64,000 nt of DNA from Vibrio taketomensis (GTDB lineage: Bacteria; Pseudomonadota; Gammaproteobacteria; Enterobacterales; Vibrionaceae): contig NZ_AP019649.1 in assembly GCF_009938165.1 (NCBI RefSeq), positions 1,054,001 through 1,118,000 on the forward strand. The letters run 5' to 3'. Shown piece by piece: positions 1-7,760 of this stretch (within the stretch, counting starts at the first letter, position 1; every line of letters begins with the position of its first letter). A model generated the notes under the pieces. The model searched no databases. It saw only the letters and a program-made list of their open reading frames with translations, and was not told the origin of the DNA. A program made the translations under genes and the position numbers.

Positions 1-420
1 AAGCCATTCCTTTCAATCAATGACAGCGGGGACACTAAACGCCTTAAAACCGTTCAAGCCGGAGAAATATTCCGTCTCTTCTCAATTACATGACTTATTG
101 ATACCGCTAGTTCAAGGCGGGAAAAATCAGAATTACTATTTAATGATCTGCCATATCGTGAGGTTGGTGGCTATGCTCCAGTTCCTAGTAAATGGTTTAC
201 AGGCATATTCAAAGCAGCATTCAATGATTCTACGATCACTTTTCATTCAATACGGCATTACGTCGTAACGTCGTTATTCAACAATAACTGCCATGAAGAC
301 CTAATTGCAGAGCTTGTCGGGCACAGTATTGGTAAGCGGATGACGGGCAAAGTCTACATGTCTGGATTCAGTTTCGACATAAAGCTAGCTGCAATATCTA
401 CATTGACTATCTGTAACTAG
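1..420 (+). pseudogene. Tyrosine recombinase (phage-type integrase), C-terminal remnant
   Basis: The reading frame starting at base 1 translates to the C-terminal catalytic half of a tyrosine recombinase, with an in-frame TGA at 91-93 and a natural stop at 418-420. Visible motifs are the second catalytic box HSIRHYVVT (H-x-x-R), then ELVGHS (the GH box), then a tyrosine in GKVYMSGF that fits the nucleophile position. The spacing between boxes is normal. The 5' part lies outside the window. The sequence looks phage- or island-type and not like an IntI integron integrase, because the IntI-style LLGHSDVKTTMIYTH segment is absent. It is the probable integration module of the decayed island that follows. 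Confidence 0.75.
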
Positions 421-472
421 AGGATAGTTTCTGATTTTGAAAAATTGGATAAATTTTTCACGCCGATTCATG

Positions 473-513
473 GATGTGGGGAGGTGTTGGCCGTGGTCTC
501 GCCCCCACACATC
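473..513. other. Imperfect inverted repeat downstream of the recombinase
   Basis: GATGTGGGG pairs with CCCCCACACATC across a G-rich loop, about 50 bases after the recombinase stop. There is no clear U-tract. It could be a weak terminator or part of an attachment region. The rest of 421-673 shows no gene; a Shine-Dalgarno-like GAGG lies just before the ATG at 674. Confidence 0.3.
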
Positions 514-673
514 TAAACTTTCATATTAATCATTGTGTTGAACTTTGGAGTTATATAATCAAGCTATGATGAAGTTCACATTTAACAATAGGCACAGTAC
601 TCCCCAAAAAATATTAAGAGGTTAATATTTCACCTATGTGTATCTAGTTTGAATATAATTTCCCGAGGTAAAG

Positions 674-1435
674 ATGATGTATGGGGTCATAAAGTCATAC
701 GACGGAGTGGAGCAATATGGCTACGTGATGGATGTCGATACCAACAAGAGTTATCACTTTTCATTTCGCAACTGTGATTATTCGTTGATCCCTTTCATTA
801 ACGATGGTGTGTATGTCACTTTTGAGCTAAAGCCATCCCCGAAAGGTTATAAAGCAATAAATGTAGAGTTATTGAATGATAGTAACTTCCTTTACGAAAT
901 ACCTAACAAACTCTTGACCTCAAAAGGAACCAGCATAGAAGGCTGGAATTTGCACCAAACACCAGATTGGTATGTTGTAGGGAGTGGTGAATCTCCTGAT
1001 GAAGCGCGACAATCGATGTATTCGCATTGTCGTGAATTGGGAGCAACAGGAGTTCTAGCTGTATCGTACCAGAAGACGACTGGTACGGACGGAAACTATC
1101 AGTTTACCGTTCACAACTATGTTGGAGCCCCCGCGATGCTAACGAGAAAGCACCCTAGAGGGACAATTCACGGTCATGAACTTGGCGACTTGAATGGAGA
1201 ATTAGCGAAGTTAAAAGCTACGTATATAAACAAAACGAGAACTGCATTTATGGTTAGGCTCGGACTTATTATATTAATAGCCATCCTTGGCATCGGTTTT
1301 TTTGGAGAGTTTGGTGGGCTAGTTGCCTTAATACTGGCGATAATTTTCGTTCCACGTAGGACATACGGAGAGTGGCTTCAACGATATACACCAAAGAGAA
1401 AATACTCGACGGGTAAGGAGTGGAAGTCACTGTGA
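674..1435 (+). CDS. Cold-shock-domain-like N-terminus fused to a membrane domain; hypothetical
   Basis: This 253-residue protein is one of the few intact genes in the first 9 kb. Residues 1-65 resemble an OB-fold cold-shock domain: a G-x-I-K start, then a YGYVMDVD stretch and an FELKPSPKG end. Residues about 95-140 (SGESPDEARQSMYSHCRELG) resemble a YbjQ-like or other small alpha/beta domain, but I cannot name it. Residues about 193-226 form one or two hydrophobic helices, followed by a basic tail. The start is chosen at the first of two adjacent ATGs, with GAGG about 6 bases upstream. CSD proteins with C-terminal membrane segments occur in Vibrio and related genera. The function is unknown; nucleic-acid binding at the membrane is an inference. 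Confidence 0.7.
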   Translation: MMYGVIKSYDGVEQYGYVMDVDTNKSYHFSFRNCDYSLIPFINDGVYVTFELKPSPKGYKAINVELLNDSNFLYEIPNKLLTSKGTSIEGWNLHQTPDWYVVGSGESPDEARQSMYSHCRELGATGVLAVSYQKTTGTDGNYQFTVHNYVGAPAMLTRKHPRGTIHGHELGDLNGELAKLKATYINKTRTAFMVRLGLIILIAILGIGFFGEFGGLVALILAIIFVPRRTYGEWLQRYTPKRKYSTGKEWKSL

Positions 1436-1633
1436 ACCCTCATTGGTAAATTGTGTAAAAATCGAGGTTTGAGACAATTTATTGAAGGAATGCATTTATG
1501 CATGTTTTATGCAGTATTTATTCATCTAGTTTTGGCTGGAATACATAAGAAAACGAGCAACTCAACCCAAATCCTCGAGTTACCCACTCTCTGTAGTGCA
1601 GATTAGATACATTATGTTAAATGCGGTTGATTT

Positions 1634-2107
1634 CTAAACAATTTGAGGAATTGCAGAGGCATGCTCCGATTCATTCGCAATGTCTGCAAGGATGAAGGCT
1701 AGTGGGTTCTCTTGATTACCCGATAGTTCGACCTGTTGTTTTGCATTCCAGTTACCACGACTACGGCAACGTAACCAGAATTCCATCGCACGTACGTCAG
1801 GCGGCAATTCTTCACGGTACTGAACTATCTCACCTGAACTCAGAACCTTCTCCTTAAGCAAAGTAATTCCAGTAGCGCGCTTGAAGAGTTGATAGGCGAC
1901 CTCAGCATCTGCCTGTAACTTGCCTCGCTTACGAGCTTCTGCAAATTCAGGGTAGAGGCTAACCCAGTGGAATATCGTATCACGGTGTACGTCGAAGAAG
2001 TCCGCGAGGTCTTGATCGCGTGCGCCCATTAAACAAAGCTTGTAGGTTTGTTTTGCGTATTCGGAACAGTATTTGTTGCTATTCAAGTTCCCCAGAGGTG
2101 CAGCCAT
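1634..2107 (-). CDS. Phage terminase small subunit-like DNA-binding protein
   Basis: About 157 residues beginning MAAPLGN, a start typical of small terminase subunits and related phage HTH proteins. A helix-turn-helix is visible around residues 25-48 (GARDQDLADFFDVHRDTI), followed by a region rich in charged residues and an RCRSRGNWNAKQ motif close to the end of the HTH family domain. AAGGAG is 7 bases before the ATG at 2107, so this start is preferred over the in-frame upstream one at 2131. No large terminase gene or other phage structural gene is next to it, so it is an orphan and consistent with a prophage or satellite remnant. It stands alone on the minus strand. Confidence 0.65.
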   Translation of the reverse strand: MAAPLGNLNSNKYCSEYAKQTYKLCLMGARDQDLADFFDVHRDTIFHWVSLYPEFAEARKRGKLQADAEVAYQLFKRATGITLLKEKVLSSGEIVQYREELPPDVRAMEFWLRCRSRGNWNAKQQVELSGNQENPLAFILADIANESEHASAIPQIV

Positions 2108-2502
2108 ATCCGTACTCCTTGTAGTCAGCAATCTTTATTATACTCCCATTAATTTAGCAAGTGCTAATGTATGTCGGAGTTAATATTAATATCGGTAATA
2201 TTGGGTTTATTAGCTGGTAGGAATATTTCTGCTGGTAGGAGCTTAAGAAGAAAATGCCCATTTCTTGTTCGTGCAAATACTCATTCATATTTTGTTAACG
2301 TGAATTTGTACTACTGCAAGTTATGTGTATTTCGCCCATTCAGGAATTATGCCTCTTAGCAGTGTAATATCTTTATACGGATGGTAAGGTAATGATTTAT
2401 AAATTAATAAATAATTGAAAACGATATTTTATGAAGATTATAAACGGCTATTAGTCGTCTAATCAGCGTTAAGTGTTAAGGGTGAAAATAAAGGTTTAGC
2501 GT
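2108..2502. other. Gene-poor stretch ending in a possible attC 3' arm
   Basis: No convincing gene. A short hydrophobic frame starting at 2171 has no ribosome binding site and no recognisable family. Bases 2454-2474 (CGTCTAATCAG then GTTAAGT) resemble the 3' arm and core of the attC site at 3346-3467, and mark the likely left edge of an integron cassette. Confidence 0.4.
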
Positions 2503-3053
2503 ATGAAAATTCCAGCTCAGTTTATGCATGTCGGATCTTTGACTTGTTGTGTGATGCATTGATACAACATACCCAAGCGCAACATAGTGAAAATAGTAGT
2601 TACAGATGTAACCGTTTTCCTGCTCGTCTATTTGCATCTGTTCTGTCTATCGAAAATTGTGCTAATGCTTTACTTCAGCAAATTGAAGTATCACCGCAAA
2701 CATTGAATGATTTAGACAGGATGCCAGCTTTATCAAAATAGACATGTACTTACGAGTTGAACATCAGATGTCAGGCCTAGACTACGGGAGCAATATAGTT
2801 CAAAAGTTAAAGAGTTACTTCAAATCCGCAATCAGTTTGTACATCAGAAAGGAAGCAAAATCAAAACTGATATTGGTAAACCAGAATATGGTAAGGGAAA
2901 TTGGATCCTCCTATGGACTTGGAAGGCAAATTACATAAACAAGTGAAAATTCCTAAATGTTCAATGTTCTGGAGTCACAATCACGCATATGAAGTGCTTA
3001 AAACAGTTTTCAATTTTACAACTATTTGTTTTCAAAACTCGTTCCCTCAGTGA
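2503..3053 (+). pseudogene. HEPN-like cassette ORF, frameshifted
   Basis: Four reading frames must be joined to recover the protein: MKIPAQF from 2503, then FDLLCDALIQHTQ from 2538, a second break near 2741, KELLQIRNQFVHQK from 2809, and VKIPKCSMFWSHNHAYEVLK from about 2943 to the stop at 3051. The block SVLSIENCANALLQQ followed by DLDRMPALSK is typical of a widespread hypothetical family, and RNQFVH is an R-x4-H motif of the kind found in HEPN RNases. It sits as the payload of an integron cassette, between a GTTAAGT core at 2468 and an attC at 3200. The frameshifts make a functional product unlikely. Assigning it to HEPN rests on this motif plus its overall helical make-up. Confidence 0.55.
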
Positions 3054-3199
3054 GAAGGAGTTAACCCCAATGCTGATGAACCGAATTCAATTCAATTACT
3101 ATGTAATGCCAAATTTGTTTGATGAAATACAGGTTGAATTACAAGAGGCAGAAAGTATTGGTCTTAAGTTAAAGTTTTTGATGCCGCCCTTGGAAACGT

Positions 3200-3333
3200 A
3201 CTTAACAAAGCAACTTAAGACGGATTCACAACGCTTGGCATTTTGTTTCTACTTCAAATTTAGTATTTATGGCACAATGCTTTAGGATTGATGAAACCAT
3301 TGTGGAGAAAAGCTATCTGACGAGATGTTAGTG
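3200..3333 (+). repeat. Integron attC site 1 (VCR/VPR type)
   Basis: This site begins with the inverse core ACTTAAC, followed by AAAGCAACTTAAGACGGATT and a CACAACGCTTGGCATTTTG block typical of Vibrio superintegron attC repeats. It ends near GTTAGTG. The inverse core ACTTAAC is the exact reverse complement of GTTAAGT at 2468-2474, as expected for the two ends of one cassette. The 3' half is diverged. Translation of the site gives the LTKQLKTDSQRLAF tail often seen on cassette-encoded ORFs. Confidence 0.7.
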
Positions 3334-3345
3334 CGCATTCAGTAA

Positions 3346-3467
3346 ACATAACAAACGCTTTAAGACAGATTCGCAACACGTAGCATTTTACCATGCGTTG
3401 ATTTAGTGATTATGGTGGTGTGCAGAAACATTGCATTACGTTGATCGCGTCTAAATCGGTGTTATAT
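3346..3467 (+). repeat. Integron attC site 2 (VCR/VPR type, 122 bp)
   Basis: This site runs from inverse core ACATAAC to core GTTATAT. It contains the 5' arm AACGCTTTAAGACAGATTCG, a GCGTTGATTTAGTGATTATG middle and the 3' arm ATCGCGTCTAAATCGGT, with the arms complementary. The 122-bp length matches Vibrio superintegron repeats. It lies only about 12 bases after attC site 1, so any cassette between them has no ORF. Confidence 0.8.
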
Positions 3468-3561
3468 AGTGTCAGTAGGTAGGTTTATGTCAGAGAAAAA
3501 TGGTCACAAGTAGATAAGGCGTATACATTCTTCCTGAGAGTTTTAAGTCTGACATGAGTTC

Positions 3562-4720
3562 ATGTTAGATGAATTAGCTGAAAAGACAGGTTGGAGTGTA
3601 TCTACAGTAAAACGTATTTACGTAAAAAATGGGTATCATTGCTAGAGCGGACGAACAATGGTTATAAGGTCACAGAAGTTATTACAACTTATAACTCAAC
3701 TACTTTTCGTCAGCACCAAAGCCAAAAAGATGAGGTAGAAAAGTACCTTCACCAGATCATGTTAGAAAAGGCTATCTCGGCGTGTATCTCAGCGATAGAA
3801 ATATATAACAAACCTAATTTTCAGCATCGAGAAGAGACTTTCAATTCTAATGACAAATGCATGGGAACTTCTTCTAAAATCCAAGTTGGTAAAAGATGAT
3901 GGTGATAATCCTGAGTCCATTCATGTTTTTAATAAGGGCGTTGTAATATCCCCAAGCGGTAACCCAAAACGATTCCATTAGGCGCCGCTCTAAATCGTTT
4001 ACTAGCTAATGGGTTATCCCAAAGGTGGTCGGAGATAACATTCGATTGTTAATGAATATCCGAGATGATTCGGTGCATTTTATCTGTGGTGATCTTGAGT
4101 TGAGCACTAGTATCCAAGAAATTGGTACAGCATCACTGAAAACTTCATGACTCTTGCAATGAACTGGTTCAACCATGACTTTAGTCGGTACAACTTCTAC
4201 CTCATGCCTGTATCATTTTCCATCTTTCAGATGTTGCTAGTTTTAGCGTGGATAGTGAGGTTAAATCAAACCTCTTGAAGTATCTGAAAGACATTGAGAA
4301 AGATCATGAGCGACAAAGATGCAAACTATGCTATATCGTTGAAACTTCATACTAAGTTGGTAAAACGACAAATGATGAAGCCTTACAAGTGCGTCTAACT
4401 AATGACCCTGATGCTCCAGAAATTGTTTTTCCGAAGAAGATGCTCTGAAAAATTATCCACACGATTACAACGAGCTGCTAGAAATACTCAAAGCACGTTA
4501 TACGAACTTTAAACAAAATAAGGTCTTTCATGACCAAATGAGGACGTTAAAAGCTGAAGGTGAAAGGTACTGTAAACTGCGCCGATTAGATCCAACCCTA
4601 GAAGTATTAGTAAAACTTTCTATCACAACAGGGTCATCGACCAGTTTGACCAATGGTACGAAAGGGTTCGGGTCAAATAAACATATACAAGATACTATGG
4701 CGTTAATAGCTGACTTTTGA
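3562..4720 (+). pseudogene. DUF3644 family protein (HEPN-like), multiply frameshifted
   Basis: At least seven frames must be joined. The order is: an HTH-like N-terminus (LDELAEKTGWSVSTVKRIYV), EKAISACISAIEIYNKPNF, a shift to TNAWELLLKSKLVKDDGDNP, then NIRDDSVHF near 4050-4085, SIQEIGTASLK, a shift to FMTLAMNWFNHDFSRYNFY, then FHLSDVASFSVDSEV, TNDEALQVRLTNDPDAP, NYPHDYNELLEILKARY and a final block ending at 4720. The order and wording match DUF3644 proteins. IRDDSVHF holds an R-x4-H motif as in HEPN nucleases. The gene would have been about 380 residues, and it is now unable to make a full product. DUF3644 proteins are often found near defence genes (family knowledge), which fits the neighbourhood. 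Confidence 0.7.
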
Positions 4721-4811
4721 CGCCACCGTCACTCCACATCACATAGTCTCTCTGTTTCGATTGGAGTATCACAACCATTTAAGGTTTCAAGATACTTTAT
4801 CAACCTCAGAT

Positions 4812-4844
4812 AAATGCGTTAGAGATCATTAATCTAACGCATTT
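4812..4844. terminator. Perfect 12-bp stem-loop after the DUF3644 relic
   Basis: AAATGCGTTAGA pairs perfectly with TCTAACGCATTT around a 9-base loop. It is A-rich on the left and followed by ATAT on the right, so it could end transcription in both directions. Nothing else is seen in 4721-4925. Confidence 0.55.
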
Positions 4845-4925
4845 ATATCCATTTTCGTGTCTGCACGATCTGTGTTGAATATGTGATCCTTCGAGAATCA
4901 AAAGTGAATCAATCGTCACCTTTTC

Positions 4926-5135
4926 TCAAAAAATGCAAGACTCGATAAACGCGGTGTCCTCGTCGGTGAGGGTGTTGCGCTTTCTCACGTCTTTGGCAGA
5001 GTTACGTTTCGGGTTGTTCCTACGGAGAATCATCTTCCTGATTACGTAAAACAAGCCAAGCGCGACCAAGGCGACTATGATGGCAAAGCTCATGCTGTTA
5101 TCGGCAAAATACGCTTCTATTTGGTTGCTGAACAT
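4926..5135 (-). CDS. Small membrane protein, unknown
   Basis: A 69-residue frame with one hydrophobic segment at about residues 16-33 (FAIIVALVALGLFYVI), followed at once by a basic stretch RKMILRRNNPKR. This predicts a single-pass protein with a cytoplasmic basic tail. There is no strong ribosome binding site before the ATG. It resembles small phage or satellite membrane proteins only in a general way. The coding call rests on the shape of the protein, not on a family match. Confidence 0.4.
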   Translation of the reverse strand: MFSNQIEAYFADNSMSFAIIVALVALGLFYVIRKMILRRNNPKRNSAKDVRKRNTLTDEDTAFIESCIF

Positions 5136-5405
5136 TTAGATACCCAAAGCAAGGTTGAAGAAACTCTGTTCCATGAAGTCTAGGGTGACGTGAATAATCC
5201 TAATATAACTGGTAGTTGCTTGATGTGATGTACTGCTTGTTACTATTCCCCAAATGGCTGCCTGTTAATTTAATACCCATATTACCGACATTAATAACTA
5301 ATAGGTAAATCTCATAAAAATTTGAGGTCGGTATCCGCTATTGTGGCACCGCTGATAGAGTTATCTATACTTAGGTTTCCTTACGATGATATGAGGGAAC
5401 AAGTA

Positions 5406-5631
5406 ATGGGTATGAAGAAGGGTATCAAACAGTTTGGTCAACGTAAGCAGAAGGTCTACATCACTGATGGCTGCGTACCTGAAAAATGGATTTTCAATTG
5501 ATAATGCAAAGAAAGCTACAGACATCGCCGTAGATAATGAAGTGGATAGTTTTGTAGACGAGCAGTTCAAGAATAAGGATGCAGCAGGAATTACAACTCG
5601 AATTGCTGAATTTGGTAAGAAGGATGATTAA
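5406..5631 (+). pseudogene. Small unknown ORF, probably frameshifted
   Basis: An ATG at 5406 opens MGMKKGIKQFGQRKQKVYI, which hits a stop near 5500. An overlapping frame carries on as AAYLKNGFSIDNAKKATDIA to the stop at 5631. The two read as one small charged protein of about 74 residues broken by an indel near 5463-5480. A strong stem-loop follows at 5649. No family is recognised. Confidence 0.35.
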
Positions 5632-5648
5632 ATTTCACGTTTTTAAAG

Positions 5649-5673
5649 CGAAGCTCTCATGCCGAGAGCTTCG
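5649..5673 (+). terminator. Stem-loop terminator
   Basis: CGAAGCTCTC pairs perfectly with GAGAGCTTCG around ATGCC. It is preceded by TTTTAAA and followed by TATTTAG, and lies 18 bases after the stop at 5631. Confidence 0.5.
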
Positions 5674-5819
5674 TATTTAGTTGAATTGTTATACCCGCAA
5701 TAATCAGGGTGTTTGTAATAAAGGATGGTTGGGTGTCTTTTTCTTATCTAAATATTATTAAAATCAATGAGTTACGGTTTTGTGGTGTTCCATAAAGTGT
5801 CGTAAAAGCGCTTGTCTAG

Positions 5820-6003
5820 AGTAATACCTAAAGTAATACCCAGTATTCCTACTTGATGCTAGTATTACTTTGAGCACTAAATCAGGTATTACTTTATCGT
5901 CATTTTCTCTATCAGTTCGATCTTTAACTTTATGTAAGTTAAGCAGTTATCGACTAAAAGTGATACCTAGATTTTCGAAAATCGAGCATTTTTAGGTATT
6001 ACT
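5820..6003. repeat. Cluster of AGTAATACCT repeats with inverted copies
   Basis: Copies or near copies of AGTAATACCT occur at 5820, 5832 (ending CCC) and 5960 (AGTGATACCT) on the plus strand, and as AGGTATTACT at 5884 and 5994, plus AGTATTACT at 5861. Between the last two lies a perfect 14-bp palindrome, GATTTTCGAAAATC (5970-5983). The pattern resembles iterons or a multi-site operator. No replication gene is recognisable nearby. Confidence 0.55.
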
Positions 6004-6038
6004 TGAGAGGTAAAATTGCACCTGTGTTAGTTCCCCAC

Positions 6039-6950
6039 TCACACGAAATACTGTATGTGTTTTTCTTTTGCTGACTTTGCATTGCTGGAGTTACAAGCAT
6101 AACAGCCGATGCGCATTGCTGTGTTAGTCTCACATTGTGGGCAATACACATAATACCCGTATTTGCCATATCTAGGCTCTGTTTCCATGTTTTGGCATTT
6201 CTTACAACAAAAACCATTTTGAATGTTGGTTTGGTAGTTTCTTTGAGCGTTTCGGTAATACCGTATTGATTATGTCGCTCAATTCCTACTGTTTTTGGTT
6301 TAATTACTTTTTGATAACTTGCTGCTGTCGGGGTGTGTTGTTCAACGAGAAAATTAACAATTGAAACAGTTCATCACGGCTGAAGTTAGGGTTAACATTG
6401 AGAACTAATCCAGAACGGCGCCGTTTAATCAGTTTGTCGACTGCGCTACCAATTGATTCAGATTTAACGAGTTTCGTTGAGATATCTTTAGGCATAGAGT
6501 TGCGATCAATTAGTGCATCGTTTGAAGCAGCACATAGCTGATCCCAACAACGACCGCCAAGTATTCCTGAATAAATGCCACTTTTCCCAATAGTGATTTC
6601 GCATTTTCATTTAGTAAAGATTTAAGCAGTTGACTCTGCAATTTCGCTTGTTCGATTGGAGAGGGCATCCCTGTCCATTTCCCCGGACTGTTCGACTCAT
6701 CTGAGTTGCTCATTGATTTTCACTTCCCACGAATGGATTTAGATTCGATAATAATGAATCTTTATTGTAGATAACAAGATGATCAATTTGAGCTGTTTCA
6801 TGTTTAAGCTGGATGCGTAGATCATTAATAACGAATACGTCGTTAACTTCGCCAAACTGTCTACGCAAATAAAAGCAACGTCTTGCTCAACTTTCCTACT
6901 TTTCTTTGAGGTTTTGTATCTGGTTTTCGGTCTCTGTCTTTGGTAATCAT
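6039..6950 (-). pseudogene. NERD-domain nuclease with C-terminal zinc ribbon, frameshifted
   Basis: Reading the minus strand from 6950 gives MITKDRDRKPDTKPQRKVG, then after an indel FGEVNDVFVINDLRI and HETAQIDHLVIYNKDS (NERD core with the QIDHLV motif). Then come GKWTGMPSPIEQAKLQSQLL and NENAKSLLGK, then MPKDISTKLVKSES, a further break near 6300, and finally two Cys-x2-Cys pairs in FCCKKCQ and VYCPQCETNT, with a further CYAC. This order is the known NERD plus zinc-ribbon arrangement. Each segment lies in a different frame, so no functional protein is expected. NERD domains are nuclease-related and often found on plasmids and defence islands (family knowledge). The stop is at 6039-6041. Confidence 0.75.
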
Positions 6951-7169
6951 TTTATTATCCCAAACACTAACGTTCTTATTGAAACAGAGTATCAGGTGCA
7001 ACCTAATTCATACTTTGTTCTTTATAAAATATGTGACATAAGTGGTTCTTAGTAGGAAATTGCTTATAAATATGACGTTGCCAACATAACCCAATACTTT
7101 TGCTCGGCTTTATCGCCATCCATTGTTAATCCGTATACCATCTTGAATATATGATATGCGGGTTGTTGT

Positions 7170-7760
7170 ATGGATTCAACATCTTCTTTACGAAAAAATG
7201 CCGCTGAATTGGCAGAGCAATATAATGCGCTTGATTTTGAGACTGTCCACCAAGGTGGTTAGCGTATTGGCCTTCAAAGGTGCCAGTGTTTTGGATGTTG
7301 GTGCTGCTCTGGTCGTGATGCTAAATGGATGAGCGTAAGTGGCTGCAAAGTGGTGGCCGTCGAACCATCGTATACTGCTGCGAATTGGGATGCGCAATAC
7401 AGGAGCATCCGTCATTTGGCTTGATGACTCCCTGCCAGATTTACTCAAAACTCAAGCGTTGTCCCGACAATATAGTCTCATTCTTATCTCCGCCGTGTGG
7501 ATGCATATTCCAATTAAGTTACGTGCTCACTCCTTGCTACGTTGAGTAGCTTGTTAACTGATGAGTGGTTGGTTGTTACTGCGTCATGGCTCATTTTAGA
7601 TGGACGTGTTTTGGCGTTTCTGTTGCCGAGCTAGAAAGTTTGGCTACTGAGTATGGTTTAAAACTGGTTAACGTAAGTGATTCCGAATGATTCGATGGCA
7701 AGGATGGATGTGACTTGGCAAACCGTTGTGTTGGAAAAAGCTGGTGGCGAGAAGGTAGTA
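7170..7760 (+). pseudogene. Class I SAM-dependent methyltransferase, frameshifted
   Basis: The frame MDSTSSLRKNAAELAEQYNA opens at 7170 and runs into a TAG near 7259. The SAM-binding motif I is split between frames: KGASVLDVGA in one and SGRDAKWMSVSGCKVVAVEP in the next. It continues as WLDDSLPDLLKTQALSRQ and ILISAVWMHI, then decays further. The final part SMARMDVTWQTVVLEK returns in the frame that leads into the next gene. The layout matches a roughly 200-residue methyltransferase commonly found directly upstream of an HNH endonuclease gene. At least four lesions are visible, so it should be inactive. Confidence 0.7.

Noticed and set aside
1..420. Integron integrase (IntI)
   Set aside because: Motifs fit a phage-type tyrosine recombinase; the IntI-specific extra domain and LLGHSDVKTTMIYTH segment are absent.
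2171..2359. Short hydrophobic ORF after the terminase-like gene
   Set aside because: No ribosome binding site, no family, and coding features no better than chance.
4721..5405. Further attC sites after the DUF3644 relic
   Set aside because: No TAACAAACG-type arm is present; ATATAAC at 5203 lacks any paired arm.
5999..6217. 72-residue minus-strand ORF as a separate gene
   Set aside because: It is the wrong frame over the zinc-ribbon part of the NERD relic; the frame with paired cysteines is the meaningful one.
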